Below are positions 54,489 to 62,009 of a DNA stretch of 64,000 nucleotides, piece after piece. Each line of letters begins with the position of its first letter. Within the stretch, counting starts at the first letter, position 1. The stretch spans positions 1 to 64,000 of the forward strand of contig JADFNE010000017.1 in assembly GCA_022563535.1 (NCBI GenBank). Reading direction: 5' to 3'. The position numbers and the translations under genes are program-made. The notes under the pieces are model-generated. The model was not told the DNA's origin and did not search any database. It saw nothing but the letters and a program-made list of their open reading frames with translations. This DNA comes from Myxococcales bacterium (lineage in GTDB: Bacteria > Myxococcota_A > UBA9160 > UBA4427).

Positions 54489-56456
54489 TTAGAGGTTCCT
54501 CCTGATCATCAAACCCGCGCTCACGATCGCCAGATAGACGAGCACTGCCCCACACCCGACGACGATGAAGGCAATGGAGCCGGCCGCGCCCACGGACAAC
54601 GGGTCGGGCACGACGCCGTCGTGCCAGGCGAAAAATACGACTGCGAAGCCAAAGGCAAGAACGCCGAGGAAGCCCAGATCCGGTCTTCGCGCCAACAGCC
54701 CCCCAGCACCGGGGACCAGCAACGACACGGCCATCGCGACGCGTGCGAGTCGTGTATCCCGTACTTGCAGTTCGGTGAGCCGCTTCATTCGCATCACTGG
54801 ATCGGTGGTCTCGGGTCGATGGAAAAGGTGATGGCAACTGTCGCAAGTTTCGCTGTTCCACACCGAGCCATCGCAACGGGAACAAATGCGGCGACCGCAT
54901 CGGGTGCACGAGCTCGCCTGTTCGAAGCGAGTCGACAACCCGGCCGACAAGGCCGCCAGCAGGGCAAAGGCCAAGGCCGGGTGGATCCAGTTTTGGCCCA
55001 ACCAACCTGGCATCAGAAAATCAATCGCCACACGGGGGGTACCCCGCTCCTGAGACGCGGTCAGCAGCCGCGAGCGAAGCGCGGTCAACGGGAACTCGAG
55101 ATCGGCTACGAAGTTGGCGTCGCCAATCTTGGAGAGATCCGCCACCTCCTCTGCGTCGATACGCTGCGCCATGCGCAAGGCGGCCTCGAACTCATCAATG
55201 TGAAACATTCTCGCGTTGGCCTGGGAAAGATTGAACATGAGCCGGGCCGAGTCGACCAGCGCGGCCGAGCGCTCATAGAGTTCCACCGCGCCCTCGCCGT
55301 CCCCGGTCAAGAAGCGAAGATTCGCGAGATTGGTCAACACTTCGGCGTTTCGCGGGTGCGACTCGAGCAGCGCCGAATAGCGATCGAGCGCTTCCTGGGT
55401 GCGTCCGAGACGTCGAGAGCGAACGGCCAGGGCGTGTGCTGCAAGAAACTCGGATTCGCTCGCCCGTTCGAGCAGATCGATATCGGCTTCGGACTCGACC
55501 CCCTGCACCACGGCCAGGGTGGCGGACGCGACCGGGTCCGAATCCAGCACCATTAGCGCCGTGCTCGCCGTGTGCGCGACTGGATACGATCCCATCAAGA
55601 AGAACGCGATCGCCAGCCCCAGGGCAACTCGGTGCCCATGACTTCCGTAGGCAAATCCGAGCGCGAAGAGCGCCAACATGATTCCGACAATTCCCTCACC
55701 CAGCGCCAAAGGCAACAGCAACAGCGTTCCCAGCAGCGCCGCCCGGGCAAAGCTCGGCATTCTCCGGTCGAACAGATCTCCCAGGTCGTGAGAGGCTCGG
55801 CCAAACACGCTGATCCCGACGTTCGCCACGAACAGCAGCGGAGCCACAATCAGGACGACAGCGACCATCACCAGCAGCGATCCGACGAGCCAGGCAGTGG
55901 CTTCGAAGTTTCGGAAGATCGCCATCACTCCGGTGGCCGTTTGATTCATGGCTCCGGAATACTCTCCATCGCTCCACATCGCCCGAGCCAGGGCCATGTG
56001 GGCGATTGGTAGATCGGGTGCGAGACGCACCGCAAGCATCGCGTTGCTCAGGGCGTCGACCGGGTCGCCGGGGGCGATCAGGGCGCGTGCCGCCGCATCC
56101 AGGTTTCCGATTCCGAGGGCCAGAGCCACAACCCGCGCCCGCGCGGCGCGCTTCGCCAAGCCCCCCTCCGCCTCGAACCAGGCCCGTTCGACTTCGGACC
56201 GGTAACCTTCTTCCTCGGGCGTAAGAGGTTCGGAGGGCTCGAGGTCGATCGTCTCATTGCCCCCCGAGGGGGTCCGGGCCTCAATCTGCGAGCCCGCGAC
56301 GGATACAGAACTCGCGTCAGGGGCCGAAATTTGGGCAACTGGGGCCGTGGTCCCGAAAGCTTCTGGCGCACCACCAGGGGTGTCCGCCGAGGCAGCAAGA
56401 CTCAGCACACTGGTCAGAGCCCAGCTCAGCACGATCCCCGCGCGATTCAATCTCAC
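54489..56456 (-). CDS. TPR polytopic membrane protein with zinc-ribbon
   Basis: 655 residues: signal peptide (about 1-24), a Ser/Thr/Pro-rich stretch, two or more TPR-like helices, a group of membrane spans (about 188-300), then TPR repeats (about 350-460; EALDRYSALLESHPRNAEVLTNLANL). A further span leads to a zinc-binding loop, CTRCGRRICSRCDG with CDSC, at about 525-552, and four C-terminal hydrophobic spans. No assigned family. The GTG at 56456 follows GGGGGA five bases upstream. It is the first gene of the pair with the DUF4388 protein. Confidence 0.75.
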   Translation of the reverse strand: MRLNRAGIVLSWALTSVLSLAASADTPGGAPEAFGTTAPVAQISAPDASSVSVAGSQIEARTPSGGNETIDLEPSEPLTPEEEGYRSEVERAWFEAEGGLAKRAARARVVALALGIGNLDAAARALIAPGDPVDALSNAMLAVRLAPDLPIAHMALARAMWSDGEYSGAMNQTATGVMAIFRNFEATAWLVGSLLVMVAVVLIVAPLLFVANVGISVFGRASHDLGDLFDRRMPSFARAALLGTLLLLPLALGEGIVGIMLALFALGFAYGSHGHRVALGLAIAFFLMGSYPVAHTASTALMVLDSDPVASATLAVVQGVESEADIDLLERASESEFLAAHALAVRSRRLGRTQEALDRYSALLESHPRNAEVLTNLANLRFLTGDGEGAVELYERSAALVDSARLMFNLSQANARMFHIDEFEAALRMAQRIDAEEVADLSKIGDANFVADLEFPLTALRSRLLTASQERGTPRVAIDFLMPGWLGQNWIHPALAFALLAALSAGLSTRFEQASSCTRCGRRICSRCDGSVWNSETCDSCHHLFHRPETTDPVMRMKRLTELQVRDTRLARVAMAVSLLVPGAGGLLARRPDLGFLGVLAFGFAVVFFAWHDGVVPDPLSVGAAGSIAFIVVGCGAVLVYLAIVSAGLMIRRNL

Positions 56457-56631
56457 AACAATCCCCCGAGCCGGCGATGCGGCACTCCCTGCACATCGGC
56501 GGATCGGGGATTCGGCTGAACAGCCGACATCAATCTCGGGTCCCTCCCGGGCGCAAAATCACGCATTTCGGCATCGACACGGCCACGCCCTCAGTCTATG
56601 CTGCGCCTCCGCAAGACAACGGGAGACGGGC

Positions 56632-56901
56632 TTGGCCACGCACAAATCTGCAATCAAGCGGCACCGGCAATCACTTCGCCGCCGGAGTCGCAATCGTCAC
56701 ATCAAAGTAGGGGTGGGAACGCTGATCAAGCGTTTTCGATCCGCAGTCCAGGAGCAGGATGCGACTGGAGCCGCAGAGAAGTTTGCTGCGGCTGCACGCG
56801 CGATCCGCAAGGCCACGACCAAGGGCGTGGTCCCGAAGAAGCGCGCCGATCGGCACATTAGCCGTCTGGCCAAGTCGCTGAACACACTGGCTTCGAGCTA
56901 G
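56632..56901 (+). CDS. rpsT: 30S ribosomal protein S20
   Basis: 89 residues, very basic: ATHKSAIKRHRQSLRRRSRNRH at the N-terminus (16 S rRNA-binding helix) and KGVVPKKRADRHISRLAKSLN near the end, as in all S20 proteins. The start is TTG at 56632 with GGGAG six bases upstream; S20 genes often use TTG, and this weak start takes part in autoregulation in Escherichia coli. It is transcribed alone on the plus strand, divergent from the TPR gene and convergent with holA, the usual neighbour in related genomes. Confidence 0.95.
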   Translation: MATHKSAIKRHRQSLRRRSRNRHIKVGVGTLIKRFRSAVQEQDATGAAEKFAAAARAIRKATTKGVVPKKRADRHISRLAKSLNTLASS

Positions 56902-56909
56902 CACTTTTT

Positions 56910-56991
56910 CGCCGGTAGGCGCCGCGGGCGCTCTCCTACGCCGGTAGGCCGCAGGCGCTCTCCCACGCCGGTAGGCCGCGGGCGATACGAT
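56910..56991. repeat. Tandem repeat of about 27-29 bp between rpsT and holA
   Basis: Three diverged copies begin CGCCGGTAGGC at 56910, 56939 and 56966, each followed by CGCGGGCG or CGCAGGCG and CTCTCC[CT]A in the first two. Each copy has short GC-rich self-complementary parts. It lies just after the rpsT stop, where a terminator would be expected. The remaining bases to 57089 hold nothing recognised. Confidence 0.75.
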
Positions 56992-57089
56992 CCGCTGGCG
57001 CTTCAAGTCTCTACTTCCAGGGTATGACTTCCGAGCTGCGGCCCGCATCCGCCGTGGATGATTCCGACGGCCTTGTAATGGGCGGGCGA

Positions 57090-58070
57090 TCAGCCCGACA
57101 GCCCGACGACCAGGCGCTCGAGTGCCATGTTCGGCGGCAATGCCCCCGCTCCCTTGAGAGCGGTGTCGGTGTCGTGGATGGCTTCCAGACAGCGGAGCAA
57201 GCGGTTGGCCGTGAAGCGTCTGGCCTGGTGCTGAAGTTTTTTGACGACGAACGGCGGTCCGGGAACCACCCCACCCGTGCGCAGTCGCGAGAGCTTGCGA
57301 AAATGGGACGCCAACGAAGCGAGCACGACCGGTGCAGGAGCGCCCATTCCCACCATGCGCGAGAGCAGCATCAATGCGAGCGCGCCCCGGCCATCTCCGA
57401 TCGCATCCATCAAATCCCAGATCGATTCCTCGGCGATATGACTGGTCGATTGTGCGACATGGTCTCGGCTCACCCGCTCACCGGCCCCGGCAAACAGGGC
57501 TATTTTGCTGAGTTCCTGGCGCAGCATCAGCAGCCGCGGGCCGATACGATCGGCGAGCATCTCGGGCACCCCTGACTCGTAGGCAATTCCCTGGGCCGAA
57601 GCCTCCTCCGCGATGAACGATGCCAGGGCCTTTGCCCCCTTCGGCGGAGCACAATCGACCACCACCGCCGGCGCCTTGAAGGCCTTCACCCAGCTGAGAC
57701 GTTTATCGACCTTGGCCGCGGTCACGACCAGGATGGTCTCGTTTTGATCCGCCAACTCTGTGACGAGTTCGGCGAGTGCGGTCCCGATTTTCTTGCCGGC
57801 GGCACCGCGTGCCGTTTCCGGTTCGCTCAGAATCACCAACCGACGTTGGGCCATGACCGGCAAGGCGCGCACTGAATCGTAGAGCTGATTCAGGGAAGTA
57901 CTGCGACCGTCGAGTCGATCGAGATTGAAATCATCGGCGGATCCGTCCAACACCGCTGATCGCACAGCCAACAGGGCGTCGTCTCGCAGCAGCGGCTCTT
58001 CACCCGCCAGTAGATAGGCGGGGCGAATTTTCCCCTTTGCGAGTTCTTTGTCGAGTTCGGAAGTCTTCAT
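57090..58070 (-). CDS. holA: DNA polymerase III delta subunit
   Basis: 326 residues. AYLLAGEEPLLRDDALLAVR at the N-terminus, RRLVILSEPE, and the C-terminal helical collar domain (SIWDLMDAIGDGRGALALM, LRTGGVVPGPPFVVKKLQ) identify HolA. It opens the sliding clamp in the clamp loader. The ATG at 58070 has AAGGG eight bases upstream. It follows lptE with a 28-base gap, the order conserved in many proteobacteria. Confidence 0.92.
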   Translation of the reverse strand: MKTSELDKELAKGKIRPAYLLAGEEPLLRDDALLAVRSAVLDGSADDFNLDRLDGRSTSLNQLYDSVRALPVMAQRRLVILSEPETARGAAGKKIGTALAELVTELADQNETILVVTAAKVDKRLSWVKAFKAPAVVVDCAPPKGAKALASFIAEEASAQGIAYESGVPEMLADRIGPRLLMLRQELSKIALFAGAGERVSRDHVAQSTSHIAEESIWDLMDAIGDGRGALALMLLSRMVGMGAPAPVVLASLASHFRKLSRLRTGGVVPGPPFVVKKLQHQARRFTANRLLRCLEAIHDTDTALKGAGALPPNMALERLVVGLSG

Positions 58071-58098
58071 GCCCGAATCCCTTCGCAACTTGCGAGAG

Positions 58099-58638
58099 TC
58101 ACGGCAGTGCACTCAGAAGTCTGCGATCCATCGAATCGTGTACGCGGCTGGCGAGCAAGCCACTCAGGTAGCGTAACGCCTCACGGCGGTTTTTTCGCAG
58201 CACCGCCACGTCGGCACTGGCAAAATAGATCTCGCCCGCTTGAAAAACTTCGGGTTCCATCTGGGCACTGTCCGCGTCTGCCGCGTCGACCCGGAGTTCC
58301 AGCAATAGGGTGACTTCGTACTCCCGGGCCAGCGCAGAACCGGTAAAGCTCCGGCTCCTGGTTCGCACCTGGGTCACACGACCTCGCAGCGTGTAGTTCG
58401 CGCGCGCTGGATCGGAAATCAGTTTGAGTCCACCGCGGGTGAGGATCTCGTGCCGCAGGGCCTCGGTTGCCAGCAGTTCGACACCGGCTTCCTTGGAATC
58501 GTTTTGCAGGGTTACGACGCAGATGCGCTGGGCATCGCCGTCTGCGCGCTGATAACGCACGAATCGATAACCGCATCCGGCCACGAGGATCGGTAGGAGC
58601 AACAGGAGGACGAGCCGAAGGTTTTGGCGACCGCGCAC
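58099..58638 (-). CDS. lptE: LPS-assembly lipoprotein LptE
   Basis: 179 residues. A lipoprotein signal ends in LVAGC (Cys about 22), followed at once by GYRF, the LptE/RlpB hallmark. The mature part (ICVVTLQNDSKEAGVELLATEALRHEIL) is the usual alpha-beta fold. With LptD it forms the LPS translocon at the outer membrane; its export needs the lol system encoded at 47-50 kb. The GTG at 58638 is the family-length start. leuS, often upstream, is replaced by a chemosensory module. Confidence 0.88.
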   Translation of the reverse strand: MRGRQNLRLVLLLLLPILVAGCGYRFVRYQRADGDAQRICVVTLQNDSKEAGVELLATEALRHEILTRGGLKLISDPARANYTLRGRVTQVRTRSRSFTGSALAREYEVTLLLELRVDAADADSAQMEPEVFQAGEIYFASADVAVLRKNRREALRYLSGLLASRVHDSMDRRLLSALP

Positions 58639-58695
58639 GAAGCACTTATAGCACGGCGAGTTCAGGCTGGTGAGTGGGCTACGCGACGCTCGGGT

Positions 58696-59076
58696 TCAGG
58701 AGTCGACCTTCAGCAGGCTCTTGGCTACGGCGAGAACCTTGTTCGCCTGTATGGGTTTGGTGAGATATTCGTCCGCACCCAGGGACATCGCGCGCTGCCG
58801 GTCTTCCCTGGCGCCTTCGGTCGTGATCACGCAGATGGGCAATTTAGCGAGATTCTGGTCACCCCGAATCAAGTTGATGAGTTTCAATCCGTCCATGATC
58901 GGCATGTTGATGTCGATCAGCGCGAGATCGAAATGATCACTCGTAACCTTGCGCAAGCCATCCATTCCGTCTTGCGCCTCTACGATTTCGATATTCTTCA
59001 TGCGTTTGAGTGCGAAGATGAGGAGCTGCCGCATGGTCGGGCTGTCCTCCACAATCAAGATTCGATGTTTCGCCAT
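58696..59076 (-). CDS. CheY-like single-domain response regulator
   Basis: 126 residues: VEDSPTMRQLL with the acidic pair, phosphoacceptor in ALIDINMPIMDG (about residue 54), Thr in VITTEG, Lys in YLTKPI. This is a classical CheY fold with the typical TKP end. It stands downstream of the GAF protein (59-base gap) in the chemosensory run from 64 kb. The kinase that phosphorylates it is not in the window. Confidence 0.93.
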   Translation of the reverse strand: MAKHRILIVEDSPTMRQLLIFALKRMKNIEIVEAQDGMDGLRKVTSDHFDLALIDINMPIMDGLKLINLIRGDQNLAKLPICVITTEGAREDRQRAMSLGADEYLTKPIQANKVLAVAKSLLKVDS

Positions 59077-59135
59077 GATGTATCTCCTTGCAGTATCTGC
59101 GGACGCAGTCGAACTTCGCTCCGCCTAAATCTCTG

Positions 59136-59978
59136 TTACTTCGTCAAAAGATCAATGAACCCCTGAATCGTGCTCAGCTTTCGCGTCGATTGCGCATGGA
59201 GTCGCGACGCGAAGATCGCAGTGGCCGCGTGCCCTGCGAGCAGAGTAAACAGTTCGTGATCGAGGGGTGAAAAGCCCGACTTCTGTTGCAGCACGCTGTA
59301 AATGACAATGGCACCGACTGGGCGATTGTCGACCTGCAGCGGAATACTGACCACCGGATCTTCACTGTCCGGAGACACCGACTCCCTGGTTGCGACATCG
59401 CCCGTAGCGACGGACTCGCCTACGAACCCTGTTCCCACCTCGACACGCGGGAAAGATTCGAGGGCGCGCCCTTCGGCGGCGACAGCCTCGAGAAAGTTGG
59501 TCTTCTCGTCGTATACGTAGACTGAAAAGATTTCAGCACCGACCAGGTTGATCACGATCTCCAGGATGATCTTCAATACTTCAGAGGCATCGAGGGTCGA
59601 ATGCAGCTGATAGCTCGCCACGTAGAGGTTCGCGATGTTGTTGTTTTCTTCCTCGATCTCGAGATATCGCTCGGCGAACTGATGGTTCTCGGTTTCCACC
59701 TCGACGAGTTGATCGCGGATGCTCTGGTTTTCGAACTCGAGTGTGGTGATCCGGGTTTTGAGTTCCTGTCGCAACTTCTCCCACTGGTCGGGACTCTGCG
59801 CGGCATCATTTTGCCGGCTGAGCACATCCTGCAGTCGCTTGCGAAGCGTCTCGTTGTCCGCCAGGAGCTGACGGGTAAATTCAGCACCTCGCTTGAAGAT
59901 CGAGAGAACGGCTTCACCGCGCTCGTAAGCCAGTTCCACGACTTCGTTGTTGTCCGTATCTCGTATATCGCGGGTCAC
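59136..59978 (-). CDS. GAF-domain coiled-coil protein
   Basis: 280 residues. Helical coiled coil at about 30-115 (LRKRLQDVLSRQN, LEFENQSIRDQLVEVETENHQF), then a GAF domain at about 125-265 (YQLHSTLDASEVLKIILE, GTGFVGESVATGD, VVSIPLQVDNRPVGAIVIY, GFSPLDHELFTLLAGHAATAI). No output domain, so it probably senses a small molecule and controls a partner through the coiled coil. ATG overlaps the cheB stop (ATGA). The tight coupling to cheB makes it part of the pathway. Confidence 0.88.
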   Translation of the reverse strand: MTRDIRDTDNNEVVELAYERGEAVLSIFKRGAEFTRQLLADNETLRKRLQDVLSRQNDAAQSPDQWEKLRQELKTRITTLEFENQSIRDQLVEVETENHQFAERYLEIEEENNNIANLYVASYQLHSTLDASEVLKIILEIVINLVGAEIFSVYVYDEKTNFLEAVAAEGRALESFPRVEVGTGFVGESVATGDVATRESVSPDSEDPVVSIPLQVDNRPVGAIVIYSVLQQKSGFSPLDHELFTLLAGHAATAIFASRLHAQSTRKLSTIQGFIDLLTK

Positions 59979-61069
59979 ACCGACCCCCTTCCTCTTGCCC
60001 TCTTCAATTCACCGGGCGCCACGCCCGATTGAATTGCCGCTGGCACAGCATGTAGTGGAACCACTTGATCCACAGCTCCGGATCGAATGGCCTGTTGCGG
60101 CATTCCGAAGATCACCGCGGTTTCTTCTGATTCGGCGATGACACGTCCACCTGCCTTTTGGATCGCGAGGGCACCTCGACGACCGTCGTTTCCCATCCCC
60201 GTCAAAACCACCCCCAAAACGTCCGAGCCGCATTGTTTCGCGGCAGTTTCGAAGAGTCGATCGACCGAGGGCGCGTATTTGTCAGTGGGTTCGCTCGGCG
60301 TGACGCGGGCTTGAATCTGCCCACGAACCTTCACCACTTCGAGATTCATGCCCCCGGGAGCCAGTAACACATTGCCGGGAATGAGTGCTTCACCCCCCTC
60401 GGCCTCCTTGACGGAGAACCGAGTCATCCGGTCCAGCCTCTCCGCGAAACCCTGGGTAAATCCGGCCGGCATGTGCTGTGCTATCAAGATGGGACAGGGC
60501 GGCGGCTCCGCAAAAGCGCCCAGTGTCTGCATGATTGCCGCTGGGCCTCCCGTCGACGATCCGATCACGACAACACTCGAAACACTCTCCGCACTCGGAA
60601 TACTCTCCGGAAGGTCTGACAGCATCGGGGGTACCGCGGCGATGCGGTCTTTGACTTTGTCGATTCGCAGATCGCGAATGGCGTGCACCTTGCGGATCAA
60701 CTCCGCCTGGATGCGCTGCAGATCGGGGGTTGCGCGCTGGTTCGGCTTGGCAATGAAATCGACGGCACCCAGGTCGAGGGCCTTGAATACGTCTCCCTCT
60801 CCCGCGCGACCGCTGATCACCATTACCGGAGTCGGGATCTTTGCCATCAAGAGGCGCAAGAAGGTAAAGCCGTCCATGCGAGGCATTTCGAGGTCCAGGC
60901 AAATGAGGTTCGGCTTGAGACTGAACGCCTTGCGGAGCGCTTCCTCACCGTCCCGAGCCGCTCCCACCACCGTGACCAGGGGCGACGTCTCCAGCATGCG
61001 GGTGATGGTGCGACGACTGAACGCCGAATCGTCGATCACAAGCACTCGAATCTGATCGCGAGGTGTCAT
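59975..61069 (-). CDS. cheB: Chemotaxis methylesterase CheB
   Basis: 364 residues. Receiver domain (about 1-125; VIDDSAFSRR, LDLEMPRMDG) linked to the methylesterase domain with the catalytic Ser in IGSSTGGPAA, His in IAQHMPAGFT and Asp in TGMGNDGRRGA. It removes methyl groups from, or deamidates, receptor glutamates. The ATG overlaps the cheR stop (ATGA), and the stop overlaps the GAF gene. Confidence 0.95.
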   Translation of the reverse strand: MTPRDQIRVLVIDDSAFSRRTITRMLETSPLVTVVGAARDGEEALRKAFSLKPNLICLDLEMPRMDGFTFLRLLMAKIPTPVMVISGRAGEGDVFKALDLGAVDFIAKPNQRATPDLQRIQAELIRKVHAIRDLRIDKVKDRIAAVPPMLSDLPESIPSAESVSSVVVIGSSTGGPAAIMQTLGAFAEPPPCPILIAQHMPAGFTQGFAERLDRMTRFSVKEAEGGEALIPGNVLLAPGGMNLEVVKVRGQIQARVTPSEPTDKYAPSVDRLFETAAKQCGSDVLGVVLTGMGNDGRRGALAIQKAGGRVIAESEETAVIFGMPQQAIRSGAVDQVVPLHAVPAAIQSGVAPGELKRARGRGSV

Positions 61070-62001
61070 GCGATGCCCCCCTCGCGGTCCGTCTCATCGA
61101 TCGCTGCCTCTGCAAGAGCCTGCCAGGAATCCGACACCTCACTCCCAAGTCCGGGTCTGCGGTACACGAGGTCTTCTTTGAGTTGCGCAAATTCGAATGC
61201 ATTCGTGACGTTGATCAGTGATTCCGAGTGACCGAGTAACAGGTATCCACCCGGGACCAGTTTGTCGTGAAAGGTCTGGATGACCTCCTTCTTCGTCGCG
61301 AGATCGAAATAGATGATCACGTTGCGGCACATGATCGTGTCCATCGTGCCCAACAACGAAACTTTCGAGCGATCCAACAGATTGATCTGGACGAAATCGA
61401 CTTCCTTGCGCACGGCCTCGGAGACCTGGCTCAAGTCATCCTTGTCACTGAAGTACTTCGCGCGCAGGATGGATTCGGTTTCGCGAAATGAAGCCTCGCG
61501 ATAAACACCCTTGCGAGCCTTGCGCAGCACCAGGCGCGAAATGTCCGAGGCGTAAACCCGAAAGTCCCTGCCCGGCCGCAAATTCGCCTCGAGCCCCAAC
61601 ATCACGATGCTCAGCGGCTCCTCTCCACTCGAGCATCCCGCCGACCATATATTGACGGGCTCTCGAGATCCAGCATGTCGCTTGCGCAGGAGTTGTTCCG
61701 GAATGATCTCGTTGACCAATGCGTTGAGTTGCCGCCGCTCGCGAAAGAAGTAGGTCTCGTTGGTCGTCAGGTCGTCGATCACGCCGGCAAACTCTTCGTC
61801 GCCATCCTGACCGTTGCGCAGGTAGTAGCGGTACGCGGCAAAACTACCCAGCTCGAGCTTGGCGACTCGGCGAGCCAGGCGCTTCTCCACGAGAAAGCGC
61901 ATGTCCGTATCGAAATGCAGTCCGCAGCGATCTCGCAATAGTTTGCAGAACATGCGGAACTCGGCATCTGTCATTTCGAGTCGTGTTGGCTGGACGGACA
62001 T
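61066..62001 (-). CDS. cheR: Chemoreceptor methyltransferase CheR
   Basis: 311 residues: N-terminal helical domain (MTDAEFRMFCKLLRDRCGLHF) and SAM-binding domain with TTNETYFFRE, WSAGCSSGEEPLSIVM, YASDIS, MCRNVIIYFD and LLLGHSESL. All match CheR. It methylates receptor glutamates with SAM. The ATG at 62001 fits the family N-terminus; its ribosome site GGAGG lies 13 bases upstream at the end of the HEAT-repeat gene. The stop overlaps cheB. Confidence 0.95.
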   Translation of the reverse strand: MSVQPTRLEMTDAEFRMFCKLLRDRCGLHFDTDMRFLVEKRLARRVAKLELGSFAAYRYYLRNGQDGDEEFAGVIDDLTTNETYFFRERRQLNALVNEIIPEQLLRKRHAGSREPVNIWSAGCSSGEEPLSIVMLGLEANLRPGRDFRVYASDISRLVLRKARKGVYREASFRETESILRAKYFSDKDDLSQVSEAVRKEVDFVQINLLDRSKVSLLGTMDTIMCRNVIIYFDLATKKEVIQTFHDKLVPGGYLLLGHSESLINVTNAFEFAQLKEDLVYRRPGLGSEVSDSWQALAEAAIDETDREGGIA

Positions 62002-62009
62002 ACCCGAAC

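Noticed and set aside
53751-55556. A 601-codon plus-strand open frame across the DUF4388 and TPR genes
   Set aside because: Arg/Pro/Ser-rich composition and antisense to two recognisable proteins.
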